In this document: positions 1-6,199 of the stretch, piece by piece
Position numbering within the stretch: the stretch's first letter is position 1
Layout of the letters: the number at the start of each line of letters is the position of its first letter
From: Thermoleophilia bacterium
GTDB taxonomy: Bacteria; Actinomycetota; Thermoleophilia; Gaiellales; SKUG01
Length of the DNA: 6,328 nt
Assembly: GCA_025964465.1 (NCBI GenBank)
Contig: JAOPYS010000259.1
Coordinates: forward strand, 1-6,328
Direction: 5' to 3'
Position numbers and translations under genes: made by a program
The notes under the pieces: generated by a model
Told to the model about the DNA's origin: nothing
The model's database searches: none
What the model saw: the letters and a program-made list of their open reading frames with translations, nothing else

Positions 1-77
1 GGCACCTCGTAGTGCTTCACGAGCCCGCGCGCGCGGATCACGGTGTCGGCGGGGCTGGGGGAGGAGGTCGGCGCCAT
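1..77 (-). CDS. ABC transporter ATP-binding protein, N-terminal fragment (runs off left edge)
   Basis: Read on the minus strand from the ATG at 77, the 25 visible codons begin MAPTSSPSPADTV and continue IRARGLVKHYEV before the window ends. The second part is the usual first beta-strand of an ABC-type nucleotide-binding domain (pattern I-x-x-x-x-L-x-K-x-Y), which lies 20-30 residues before the Walker A loop. The Walker A, signature and Walker B motifs are outside the window, so the substrate cannot be told. The start is supported by AGGA (TCCT at 85-88 on the plus strand) seven bases upstream. The same stretch also reads TAGGAT (minus 89-84), a possible -10 hexamer only six bases from the ATG, so leaderless transcription is an alternative. 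It is divergent from the DUF2510 gene across about 55 bp. The family call rests on a short stretch. Confidence 0.72.
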   Translation of the reverse strand, partial: MAPTSSPSPADTVIRARGLVKHYEV

Positions 78-132
78 CGCGGCATCCTAGACCGCGTTCA
101 AGGGCGGGGGCCGGCGCGACGATGCAGCGAAC

Positions 133-915
133 ATGACGAACCCCGCTCCTGCTGCTGGATGGTACGACGACGCCGAACGACCCGGGGGGATGCGGTGGTG
201 GGACGGCGCGGCGTGGACCGAGCACCGCAGCGATCCGCCGGCAGCGGCGCCGCAGGCGGCTGCTGTCGCGCCGGTGCCGGCTGCCGTGACGCCAGCCCAC
301 GCGCAGGCCCAGGCGATGGCTCCTGCGGAGGCGATGGTGACCGGGACGGAGGCCGAGGTCGCGCCCGTCGCGGCGGCTCGTGCAGGTGGCGACGTCGGGA
401 CGCGCGTGCGCGAGCTCCTCGGCCAGCGCGTCGTGCAGCTCGTGCTCGTTGCGGTCGTGCTTGCGATCGCCGCGGCGGTGTTCCTCACGCGGGGCGAGGA
501 TCCCGCGACGACGACGCCTGACCCGGCGCCCGCGTCGACTCCGCCGGTTGTCGTCACGCCCCCGGGGGGTGGCGCTGCGTCGACGTCCTCCGACGCGAAG
601 ATCACGGTCAAGCAGGCCGTCAACGCCATCGAGGCGTGCGCGGCGTCGAACGTGACCGGCCTGTACACGGGCTGCACCGCCGCCAAGATCTCGGTGGAGG
701 AGCCCGAGCTGGCTGGCGCGCTCAAGCGCGGCTGCGCGGTGGACGGCGGGCTGTGCACCAAGCTCGCGCCGAAGGCGGACGGATACACGGTCTCGAGCTC
801 GATCGCGGCTGCGGGCGGAAAGCGCGTGCGGTTCACCGAGACGCACGACGGCACCGGCCTCGTCACCAAGGTCTGCGCCCCGAAGCTCGCGAAGGTCTGC
901 TCCGGCACCTGGTGA
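133..915 (+). CDS. DUF2510 membrane protein with pilin-like C-terminal domain
   Basis: 260 residues. Residues 8-31 are a DUF2510 domain: GWY near position 10, RWWDG at 21-25, WTEH at 28-31. This small Trp-rich module is common at the N-terminus of actinobacterial membrane proteins and its role is unknown. An Ala/Pro/Gln-rich linker (35-88) leads to one hydrophobic helix (about 99-118), followed by a Thr/Pro-rich external linker (122-153). Residues 154-260 form a compact domain with six cysteines (169, 181, 201, 208, 248, 256). Its layout (DAKITVKQAVNAIEAC..., Y-x-x-C, GYTVSSS, a late C...C-SGTW end) resembles heads of actinobacterial type IV pilin-like proteins, but no prepilin N-terminus is present. 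I infer that DUF2510 is cytoplasmic and the Cys domain external. No good Shine-Dalgarno precedes the ATG at 133. Reading frame is sure; function is unknown. Confidence 0.87.
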   Translation: MTNPAPAAGWYDDAERPGGMRWWDGAAWTEHRSDPPAAAPQAAAVAPVPAAVTPAHAQAQAMAPAEAMVTGTEAEVAPVAAARAGGDVGTRVRELLGQRVVQLVLVAVVLAIAAAVFLTRGEDPATTTPDPAPASTPPVVVTPPGGGAASTSSDAKITVKQAVNAIEACAASNVTGLYTGCTAAKISVEEPELAGALKRGCAVDGGLCTKLAPKADGYTVSSSIAAAGGKRVRFTETHDGTGLVTKVCAPKLAKVCSGTW

Positions 916-928
916 GCCAACGGCGGTC

Positions 929-942
929 CGCGCTGCAGCGCG
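929..942. repeat. 14-bp perfect palindrome after the DUF2510 gene
   Basis: CGCGCTGCAGCGCG reads the same on both strands and lies 14 bp past the stop at 915. It has no loop and no T-run, so it is a poor terminator. It could be a protein site or a by-product of high GC. Confidence 0.3.
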
Positions 943-1015
943 TCGCGCATGCTCCACCGGCTCAGGGCCGCCCCTCGTGGGGTCGATTCCCTGCGCAGTG
1001 GGCTACGACATCGCC

Positions 1016-1783
1016 ATGGCGCGGATGCAGGAACTGCGCGAGCTGACGCTCGGCGTGTCGGCGCCTGCGCAGGGGCGGGCGCCAGGCGCGCTCAACCCTC
1101 AGGCCACGGCCGCGCTCTTCCAGCAGCAGATGATCACCGCCTCCATGCTGCAGGGAGATGACGACGGGAGCAGCGGCGGCGACGCCTCGACCGCGCTGCC
1201 CGGCCTGCCTGCCAGCGTCCCCGGGATGCCGGGCGCAGCCGCCCCGGGCGCCGCGTCCGCCAACCCCTACGCCGCGCTCCAGGGCAACGGCCTCTCCACC
1301 CAGGCCGCGCTGCTCGCGCAGATCACCGGCGGTACGGCCACCGCCAGCACGCTCGCCGGGCTCGGCCTCGGCCCGCAGGGGTCGATGGGCACCGCAGGCG
1401 CTGCGGGCATCGCGCCGGTGGCGACCACCGCGCCCTCCGCGCCCTCCCTCGCCCACGTCACGGGCAAGACGGCGAACCTCGACCCGGAGCTGCTGTCGCG
1501 CCTCGACGCGCTCGGCCAGCAGCTCGGGAAGCCGATCGACATCATCTCCGGCAACCGCACGTTCGCGGAGCAGAGCCAGCTCTACGCCGCCTACCGCGCC
1601 GGGCACGGCAACCTCGCGGCGCCGCCCGGCCACTCCAACCACGAGCACGGCGCCGCCGCCGACGCCTACGTGGGTGGCGTGGCGCTGGCCAACGTCCCGG
1701 GTGCGCGCGACGCGGCGCAGCGGCTCGGCCTGCACTTCCCGGTCGGCGGCGAGGCCTGGCACGTGGAGCGCACCGACACCTGA
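1016..1783 (+). CDS. M15-family (VanY-like) D,D-peptidase
   Basis: 255 residues from the ATG at 1016. The C-terminal 100 residues carry the M15 zinc-peptidase signature: SGNRT at 178-182, the S-x-H-x-x-G-x-A-x-D motif (SNHEHGAAAD, 207-216; zinc ligands His209 and Asp216), and EAWHVE (246-251; catalytic Glu246, zinc ligand His249). Such enzymes cut D-Ala-D-Ala or related peptide bonds in peptidoglycan. The first 140 residues are Ala/Gly/Pro-rich and low in complexity, after a short N-terminal motif (MARMQELREL). This resembles the ARIxEI starts of peptidoglycan hydrolases in actinobacterial flagellar clusters. No signal peptide is visible, so the export route is unclear. In-frame GTG codons at 977 and 998 give alternative starts (268 or 261 residues); none has a strong ribosome site. 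The stop overlaps the left arm of the 1782-1840 hairpin. Confidence 0.85.
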   Translation: MARMQELRELTLGVSAPAQGRAPGALNPQATAALFQQQMITASMLQGDDDGSSGGDASTALPGLPASVPGMPGAAAPGAASANPYAALQGNGLSTQAALLAQITGGTATASTLAGLGLGPQGSMGTAGAAGIAPVATTAPSAPSLAHVTGKTANLDPELLSRLDALGQQLGKPIDIISGNRTFAEQSQLYAAYRAGHGNLAAPPGHSNHEHGAAADAYVGGVALANVPGARDAAQRLGLHFPVGGEAWHVERTDT

Positions 1784-1840
1784 CCGAGGACCTTACGACG
1801 TCAGGGTCGCGGAGCGGACCCCGTGTCGTATCCCTCGGTC
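1782..1840. repeat. Hairpin repeat, copy A, extended stem
   Basis: The 37-bp unit at 1794-1830 reads TACGAC, three bases, the 18-bp core AGGGTCGCGGAGCGGACC, four bases, GTCGTA. The outer six-mers are inverted, and GGGTC/GACCC (1804-1808, 1817-1821) form an inner stem. An outer pair, GACCGAGG (1782-1789) and CCTCGGTC (1833-1840), extends the structure to 59 bp. Its left arm starts inside the TGA of the M15 gene. It may stop or protect transcripts between convergent genes; there is no T-run, so factor-independent termination is not evident. Confidence 0.7.
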
Positions 1841-1864
1841 CGCGCGCGCTCGACTGACGGCCGA

Positions 1865-1901
1865 TACGACATGAGGGTCGCGGAGCGGACCTGGCGTCGT
1901 A
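1865..1901. repeat. Hairpin repeat, copy B
   Basis: This is a second 37-bp unit with the same build as copy A, 71 bp further on: TACGAC, ATG, the identical 18-bp core, TGGC, GTCGTA. Only the three- and four-base joints differ. The inner stem is shorter (GGTC 1876-1879 with GACC 1888-1891). It lies 33 bp from the 3' end of the minus-strand protease gene. Two copies in one gap suggest a dispersed or duplicated palindromic element. Confidence 0.7.
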
Positions 1902-1934
1902 CGTGAGATCGGTTCGCGGGTGCTGGCGCCAAGG

Positions 1935-3452
1935 TCAGAACTTCGCGATGGCCGACCAGCGTCCGAGGTTGCCGGCGACGTCGATCGCGCGCACGCGCAC
2001 GGCGCCCGCACCCGGGGAACGGAACTTCAGCACGCGCCCCTCGACGTACGAAGGCGTGGCCCAACGCGACCCGACGCGGCGCTGGACGAGGTAGCCGTCG
2101 AGCCCGCCCTGCCGGTCGACCGACGCGCTCCAGCGCGCCGTGATGACCGCGCCCGTGCGCACCGGTCGGGCGATCCGCGTCGCGGTCGGCGGCACGCGGT
2201 CGAGCACCGGCGTGGCGCGGAACGTCGTCATCGGCCCCTCGCCGTTCACGGCCATCGGTCGGATCACGAGCGTGTGTGCCGCGCCGCGGCTCGCCGGCAC
2301 CCGTACGACGTACGCGTTCGGAGCAGCCGGGTCGGGCGCGGGGCGCAGGCCCAGGAACAGGTCCTCCGCCACCTTCGGCGCGTCGAGCCGCGCCCACAGC
2401 GTGTAGCCCGTCGGGTCGCCGCCTGCCACGCGCGCCGGCACCGTCACCCGCACGTGCGTGAAGTCCACGGGCTCGGCCGTCGCGCTGGCCGGCGCCAAGT
2501 TGCCGGCGCCGAACGTCGGGTCGCCCGTCCCGTCCCCCGTCACCCCGGGGATCGATGCGAGCCACGGCGTGAGCGCCGTCACACGGCTGTACACGCCGAA
2601 CCCGCGCTGGCCGCAGCCCACGCCGAGCGACACCACGCCGGCGAGGCGCGGCGCGCCGTCCGCGTCGACGATGAGCGGGCCGCCGCTGTCGCCTTGGCAC
2701 GTGTCGGCGCCCAGCACCGAGCCGCGCTGCAGCACCCCGGCGCACAGCTGGTACTCGGCGTTGAAGGCGAGCTGCGCCACGCGCCGCAGGTTGGCCGCGC
2801 AGGTCGCGTTGACGTGCACGGGCACGTCGACGGTCTGGATGTCGGCCGGGAAGCAGCAGTCGTCGAGCAGCGGCTGCGTGTCGCCCCAGCCTGCGACGGT
2901 CGCGGTCGACTCCGCCGTCCCAAGCGCGTCGCCCTGCGCGGGTGTGATCAACGGCAGGGTCGGCACGCCGACGATCGGGCGGGCCAGCCGCAGCACGGCG
3001 GCGTCCCAGCTGAGCTTGCCGCGGTTGTAGTTCGGGTTGACGAAGATCGACTCGATCGGCACCAGCCCGGACGCCGCGAGCGGGCCCTTCGACAGCGTGC
3101 GTGCGCCGGCGATGACCCCGAAGGAGGAGGGCGCGCGGCGCGTGGACCAGGCGCCGTAGCCCTCGGTCACGACACAGTGCGCAGCGGTCAGCACGTGCGT
3201 GTCGTCGATGAGCGTGCCGCCGCAGAACTGGCCCTGGAAGACGCTCGGGGCGTCGGCCGCCACCAGCGCGACCGTGGAGCGGAGGCGGGCCTCGTACGTC
3301 GCGGGCGTCGCCGGCTTGCCGTGGATCACGCGCGTGGAGACGCCCGACGGCGAGGCGGCTGCCACCGCGGATGCGGAGGCGGCAGCGGCGAGCGCGCACG
3401 TGGCGAGCAGGAGCACGGCAGCGAGGGTGCCGCGCGATCGGGCGTGGGTCAT
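1935..3452 (-). CDS. Secreted trypsin-like serine protease (S1) with FN3-like C-terminal modules
   Basis: 505 residues from the ATG at 3452. Residues 1-33 are a signal peptide: basic start (MTHARSRG), then a Leu/Ala-rich core. After a short pro-segment, RVIHG (41-45) matches the R-IVGG activation site, with Val42 as the likely mature N-terminus. The triad is His92 (LTAAHC), Asp150 (SWDAAVLRL) and Ser256 (GDSGGPL). Asp250, six residues before Ser256, matches trypsin Asp189 and predicts cleavage after Arg or Lys. Paired cysteines (77/93, 219/237, 252/280) fit trypsin disulfides; adjacent Cys199-Cys200 are extra. Residues about 325-418 and 420-505 look like two FN3-type beta modules; the second ends VRVRAIDVAGNLGRWS. 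An upstream ATG at 3500 overlaps the previous stop (ATGA) and would add 16 residues before the signal peptide. I prefer 3452 because it gives a normal signal peptide. No strong ribosome site is seen at either. Confidence 0.94.
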   Translation of the reverse strand: MTHARSRGTLAAVLLLATCALAAAASASAVAAASPSGVSTRVIHGKPATPATYEARLRSTVALVAADAPSVFQGQFCGGTLIDDTHVLTAAHCVVTEGYGAWSTRRAPSSFGVIAGARTLSKGPLAASGLVPIESIFVNPNYNRGKLSWDAAVLRLARPIVGVPTLPLITPAQGDALGTAESTATVAGWGDTQPLLDDCCFPADIQTVDVPVHVNATCAANLRRVAQLAFNAEYQLCAGVLQRGSVLGADTCQGDSGGPLIVDADGAPRLAGVVSLGVGCGQRGFGVYSRVTALTPWLASIPGVTGDGTGDPTFGAGNLAPASATAEPVDFTHVRVTVPARVAGGDPTGYTLWARLDAPKVAEDLFLGLRPAPDPAAPNAYVVRVPASRGAAHTLVIRPMAVNGEGPMTTFRATPVLDRVPPTATRIARPVRTGAVITARWSASVDRQGGLDGYLVQRRVGSRWATPSYVEGRVLKFRSPGAGAVRVRAIDVAGNLGRWSAIAKF

Positions 3453-3496
3453 GTGGGGGGTGCCTGTCGGGCCGAGGGGGAGCGGGGTGCCGAGCA

Positions 3497-4735
3497 TCAT
3501 CGGTCGGTGGAGGAGGCGGCATGAGCCGCGCGTTCGGACAGTTCGTCGAGCGTCTCCTCGATCCGGGCCAGGCCCGCGTCGGGCAGGCCGGTCGCCGCGG
3601 CGCAGAAGCGTGCCCACGCACGCGCGGTGGGCACGCCGTGCTGGAGCAGCAGCGCGTGGGCGGTGCGGTCCGGGTCGGCGGCCGCCGCTTCCTCGAGGCT
3701 GCCGAGCAGGTCCACGACCAGCGACGGCCCGACGCGCCCCACGCCACCGGCGACCCAGTCGAACACCCACTGCACGATCGAGCGGGCGACCACGTCGTTG
3801 GTGTTGTCGGTCGCGGCGTACTCGTTGGACGCGCGGAATCGCGCGAGCAGGCGGGCGTAGTCGAGCTCGTCGAGCGGGCTGCGGTGGGAGGCGAGGTCGA
3901 GCTCCTCGTCGCTGGCCGCCTCCACCGCGTCCGTGAGCAGCTCGGCGCGCGAGCGCAGCAGCGTGAACAGGTCGAACCCGTCGTCCTCCAGCTCCTCGCC
4001 CATCGTCTCCTCGACGCCGGCGACGACCTCGGCGAGCATCGCGCCGGCGCGGGCGGGGGTCCACTCCTCGACCAGCAGCAGGGCGGCGTCGGGATCGTCG
4101 GCGAGCGATGCCTCGACCTGGGGGACGAGGCGCTCGGGGGCGTCGCCGAGCACGATGTCGACGAGCTCGGCGTGGCGGTCCTGCTCGATGCGCGCGCCGA
4201 TGCTGTGCGTGGCGAACCCGGGGTGGCGCACGCCGACGTAGAGGGTCATCGCCTCGGAGAACACGTCGCGCACGCACCAGCAGCTCGCGGTCTCGGGCGC
4301 GGCGAGGGCTTCGGCCCACACGGGCGAGCGCGCTCCGAGGAACCGCAGGCGCTTGGAGGCGGCCTCGGCAGCACCGGCCACGTCCTCGTCGCCGGGTGCG
4401 AGTGCGGCGAGGGCGTGCACGAGGGCCAGGGCGGGGTGGCGCAGCTCCGCGTCGCGCAGCTCGGCGAGCCGGCGCACGGGGGCGAGCACGGGGTGGGGGA
4501 CGGCGTCGAGCTCGGCCTCGGTCTCGCAGGCGGCGATCGCGCGCCACTCGGTGTCGAGCTCGGCGGAGGCGATCCACGACGCGGCGGCCTCCGCCTCGAG
4601 CGGGTCGTCGGTGGCCATCGCGTCGGCGACCGCGTCGACCGCCTGCGCGGCGAGCTGCGCCGGGGTCGGACCCGCGGCGGGGCGGCGGGCGGAGGCGGGC
4701 TTCTTGCGCGGGCGTGACGAGGAGCGGCGAGACAT
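3497..4735 (-). CDS. Conserved-looking protein of unknown function, 412 aa
   Basis: I do not recognise the family. The first 22 residues are basic and disordered (MSRRSSSRPRKKP). The rest is a soluble, acidic, Ala/Glu/Leu-rich mostly helical protein with no signal peptide or membrane segment. Residues about 140-200 look like the most folded part (WCVRDVFS, TLYVGVRHPGFATHSIGARIEQDRHAELVDIVLGD split across strands). They faintly recall actinobacterial hypothetical proteins with a D-V-F/Y-G... beta-rich segment; that is memory, not a match I can test. Well-formed stretches WRAIAAC (64-70) and VQWVFDWVAGGVG (321-333) argue for a real gene. Its stop overlaps an in-frame ATG of the protease frame, and the preferred protease start is 44 bp downstream, so the two are probably co-transcribed. 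GGTGG four to eight bases before the ATG is a weak ribosome site; TAGCGT (minus 4748-4743) could be a -10 for a near-leaderless transcript. Confidence 0.83.
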   Translation of the reverse strand: MSRRSSSRPRKKPASARRPAAGPTPAQLAAQAVDAVADAMATDDPLEAEAAASWIASAELDTEWRAIAACETEAELDAVPHPVLAPVRRLAELRDAELRHPALALVHALAALAPGDEDVAGAAEAASKRLRFLGARSPVWAEALAAPETASCWCVRDVFSEAMTLYVGVRHPGFATHSIGARIEQDRHAELVDIVLGDAPERLVPQVEASLADDPDAALLLVEEWTPARAGAMLAEVVAGVEETMGEELEDDGFDLFTLLRSRAELLTDAVEAASDEELDLASHRSPLDELDYARLLARFRASNEYAATDNTNDVVARSIVQWVFDWVAGGVGRVGPSLVVDLLGSLEEAAAADPDRTAHALLLQHGVPTARAWARFCAAATGLPDAGLARIEETLDELSERAAHAASSTDR

Positions 4736-4774
4736 GCCACCGACGCTACCGGTTCGCCTGCGTGCGCGAGCGCG

Positions 4775-4827
4775 CCGAACTTCCGCACCGATGTGCCCGG
4801 ATCGGTCGTGTCTGTGCGGAAGTTCGG
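4775..4827. repeat. REP-like long inverted repeat, copy 1
   Basis: Perfect 14-bp arms CCGAACTTCCGCAC (4775-4788) and GTGCGGAAGTTCGG (4814-4827) flank 25 bp. Inside, CGAT (4789-4792) and ATCG (4801-4804) can pair as a second stem around GTGCCCGG. It would form a strong cruciform or RNA hairpin. It does not match the GAAC-N4-GTTC LexA pattern. Confidence 0.8.
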
Positions 4828-4851
4828 GTGGCGCGGCTGGTCGAAACGCCC

Positions 4852-4899
4852 GACTTCCGCACCGATGTGCCCGGATCAGTCATGTTTGTGCGGAAGTTC
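4852..4899. repeat. REP-like long inverted repeat, copy 2
   Basis: This is a second copy, 74 bp from the first: ACTTCCGCAC (4853-4862) pairs with GTGCGGAAGT (4888-4897) across another 25-bp spacer. That spacer differs from copy 1 at only three positions, all transitions (G to A, G to A, C to T). One change breaks the inner stem. The left outer arm has also decayed, so pairing is 10 bp rather than 14. Confidence 0.8.
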
Positions 4900-4986
4900 C
4901 CGCGCGCCGGCCAGCACGGACGGCGACCGGTGCCCGGGCTACGGTGAGTTGGCGACGGCCCGCCGGCCCGCGGCGGTCCACGCCCC

Positions 4987-4991
4987 GGGAG
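4987..4991 (+). promoter_or_regulatory. Ribosome binding site of rmuC
   Basis: GGGAG lies seven bases before the ATG at 4999 and fixes that start; it is the clearest plus-strand ribosome site in the window. Confidence 0.6.
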
Positions 4992-4998
4992 TGCCCGC

Positions 4999-6141
4999 AT
5001 GTCCCCCTCCGTCGCCTTCCTCGTCGCCATGGTCGCCTTCGTGCTGGGGCTCGCGCTGTCGCCGCGCCGGCGTGCCGGCGCCGCACCCGGCGCAGCCGCA
5101 GCCGCCGAGCTGACGCGCCCCGTGCAGGTCGCCCTCGCGCAGGTCGAGGCGCGCATCGCCTCCCTCGACCGCGAACGCGCGCGCTCCGCGGGAGAGCTGG
5201 CCGGCCAGCTGCGCGAGCTGCGCGCCACGGGGGAGGGGCTGCGCGGCGAGACCGCCGGCCTGTCGCGCGCGCTGCGCCAACCGCTCGGGCGCGGGCAGTG
5301 GGGCGAGCTGCAGCTGCGGCGTGTCGTGGAGCTCGCCGGCCTGGCCGAGCACTGCCGCGACTTCACGCTGCAGGCGTCCACCGACGACGGCGAGGGCGGG
5401 CGCCTGCGGCCCGACATGGTGGTCAACCTCCCCAACGGACGCTGCGTCGTCGTCGATGCCAAGACGCCGCTCGATGCGTTCATGGATGCAGCGGCGGAGG
5501 AGGACGACGAGGTCGCCCGCCGCCACCTCGTGCGCCACGCCGACCAGGTCGCCGCGCACGTGCGCTCCCTCGCCGGCAAGGGCTACGCACGGCACGTCGA
5601 CGGCGCGCTGCCCGACCTCGTCGTGCTCTTCCTGCCGGCCGAGCACCTGTTCGCCGCCGCCGTGCGCGAGCGGCCCACGCTGGTGGAGGACGCCTTCGCG
5701 CGCGGGGTCGTCATCGCCTCCCCGACCACCCTGCTGACGCTGCTGCACGCCGTGGCGCAGGGCTGGAAGGAGGCGCGGGTGGCGGAGGGCGCGGCGGACA
5801 TCGCGCGGCTCGGGCGCGAGCTGCACGACCGGGTGTCGCGCCTGGCCGAGCACGTCGCTGGCGTGGGCCGCCACCTCGACCGTGCGACCGAGGCCTACAA
5901 CGCGGCCGTCGGTTCGCTCGAGTCGCGCGTGCTGGTGCAGACGCGGCGGTTCCGCGACCTGGGCGCCGTCCCCGAGGCGGCGCACATCCCCACTCCCGAA
6001 CCCATCACCACGCGCGCGCGGACGCTGACGGCGCCGGAGCTGGTGGAGCGGATCGCGCACGAGGGCGGGGCGGCGGGAGCGCCCGAGGGAGCGCCCGAGG
6101 GGACCGCCGCCGCCCACCTGCCGGCCGAGGGCGCCGCCTGA
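4999..6141 (+). CDS. rmuC: DNA recombination protein RmuC
   Basis: 380 residues. A membrane anchor (about 4-21, SVAFLVAMVAFVLGLALS) is followed by a short coiled-coil stretch (35-95, rich in LAQVEARIASLDRER-type heptads). The RmuC nuclease-like domain then runs from about 95 to 325. Family hallmarks: GRGQWGELQLRRVVE (97-111), RPDMVV (137-142) with VVDAKTPLDAF (151-161), PDLVVLFLPAE (205-215), QGWKEAR (254-260) and LESRVLVQTRRF (307-318). Asp139, Asp153 and Lys155 fit the PD-(D/E)xK core. It is shorter than E. coli RmuC (about 475 residues), mainly through a shorter coiled coil. E. coli RmuC was identified as limiting inversions at short inverted repeats; its biochemistry is not settled. The C-terminal tail (330-380) is Ala/Pro/Glu-rich and poorly conserved-looking. 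An SOS-boxed nuclease gene follows 118 bp downstream. Confidence 0.92.
   Translation: MSPSVAFLVAMVAFVLGLALSPRRRAGAAPGAAAAAELTRPVQVALAQVEARIASLDRERARSAGELAGQLRELRATGEGLRGETAGLSRALRQPLGRGQWGELQLRRVVELAGLAEHCRDFTLQASTDDGEGGRLRPDMVVNLPNGRCVVVDAKTPLDAFMDAAAEEDDEVARRHLVRHADQVAAHVRSLAGKGYARHVDGALPDLVVLFLPAEHLFAAAVRERPTLVEDAFARGVVIASPTTLLTLLHAVAQGWKEARVAEGAADIARLGRELHDRVSRLAEHVAGVGRHLDRATEAYNAAVGSLESRVLVQTRRFRDLGAVPEAAHIPTPEPITTRARTLTAPELVERIAHEGGAAGAPEGAPEGTAAAHLPAEGAA
6076..6099 (+). repeat. 12-bp tandem duplication in the rmuC tail
   Basis: GGAGCGCCCGAG occurs twice head to tail and encodes a repeated four-residue Ala-Pro-Glu-Gly unit in the disordered tail. It is in frame, probably slippage, and likely neutral. 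Confidence 0.6.
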
Positions 6142-6199
6142 CGCGTCGCGCCGGCTGCGTCCGACCCGTCCGGCACCCTGAGGATCAATTCGCTACTCG

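Larger units (their letters stand above)
4736..4998. other. Divergent intergenic region with twin inverted repeats and likely promoters
   Basis: 263 bp separate the 412-aa gene (leftward) from rmuC (rightward), so both promoters should lie here. The middle is filled by two REP-like repeats (4775-4827 and 4852-4899). Candidate -10 hexamers of the TAnnnT type are TAGCGT (minus 4748-4743) and TACGGT (4940-4945, about 53 bp before the rmuC start). I see no convincing -35 for either. No small gene is supported. Confidence 0.5.

Noticed and set aside
87..950. A minus-strand frame opposite the DUF2510 gene
   Set aside because: The plus strand has a recognisable DUF2510 domain, membrane helix and Cys pattern; the minus frame has only Ser/Thr/Ala/Pro-rich sequence.
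1794..1901. Possible transposon with TACGAC/GTCGTA terminal repeats
   Set aside because: Each unit is only 37 bp and the 34 bp between copies codes for nothing. No transposase or target duplication is visible; a non-autonomous element remains possible but is unproven.
1935..4577. An uninterrupted minus-strand frame continuing upstream of the protease to 4577, suggesting one 880-residue protein
   Set aside because: The part upstream of 3500 is Arg/Ala/Pro-rich without domain features and lies out of frame over the well-formed 412-aa gene. The signal peptide at 3452 marks a real N-terminus.
3371..4717. A 448-codon plus-strand frame opposite the 412-aa gene
   Set aside because: The composition is Gly/Arg/Val/Glu-rich with no motifs, typical of antisense frames in GC-rich genes.
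4775..4827. Possible LexA box because the arms contain CGAAC and GTTCG
   Set aside because: The half-sites are separated by far more than four bases, so the spacing rules out a LexA site.
4775..4899. Possible CRISPR repeats
   Set aside because: There are only two units, the intervening 25-bp parts are nearly identical rather than unique, and no cas gene is present.
6150..6174. Possible terminator after rmuC (GCCGG and CCGGC arms)
   Set aside because: The stem is five pairs with a 15-base loop and no T-run, which is expected by chance at this base composition.
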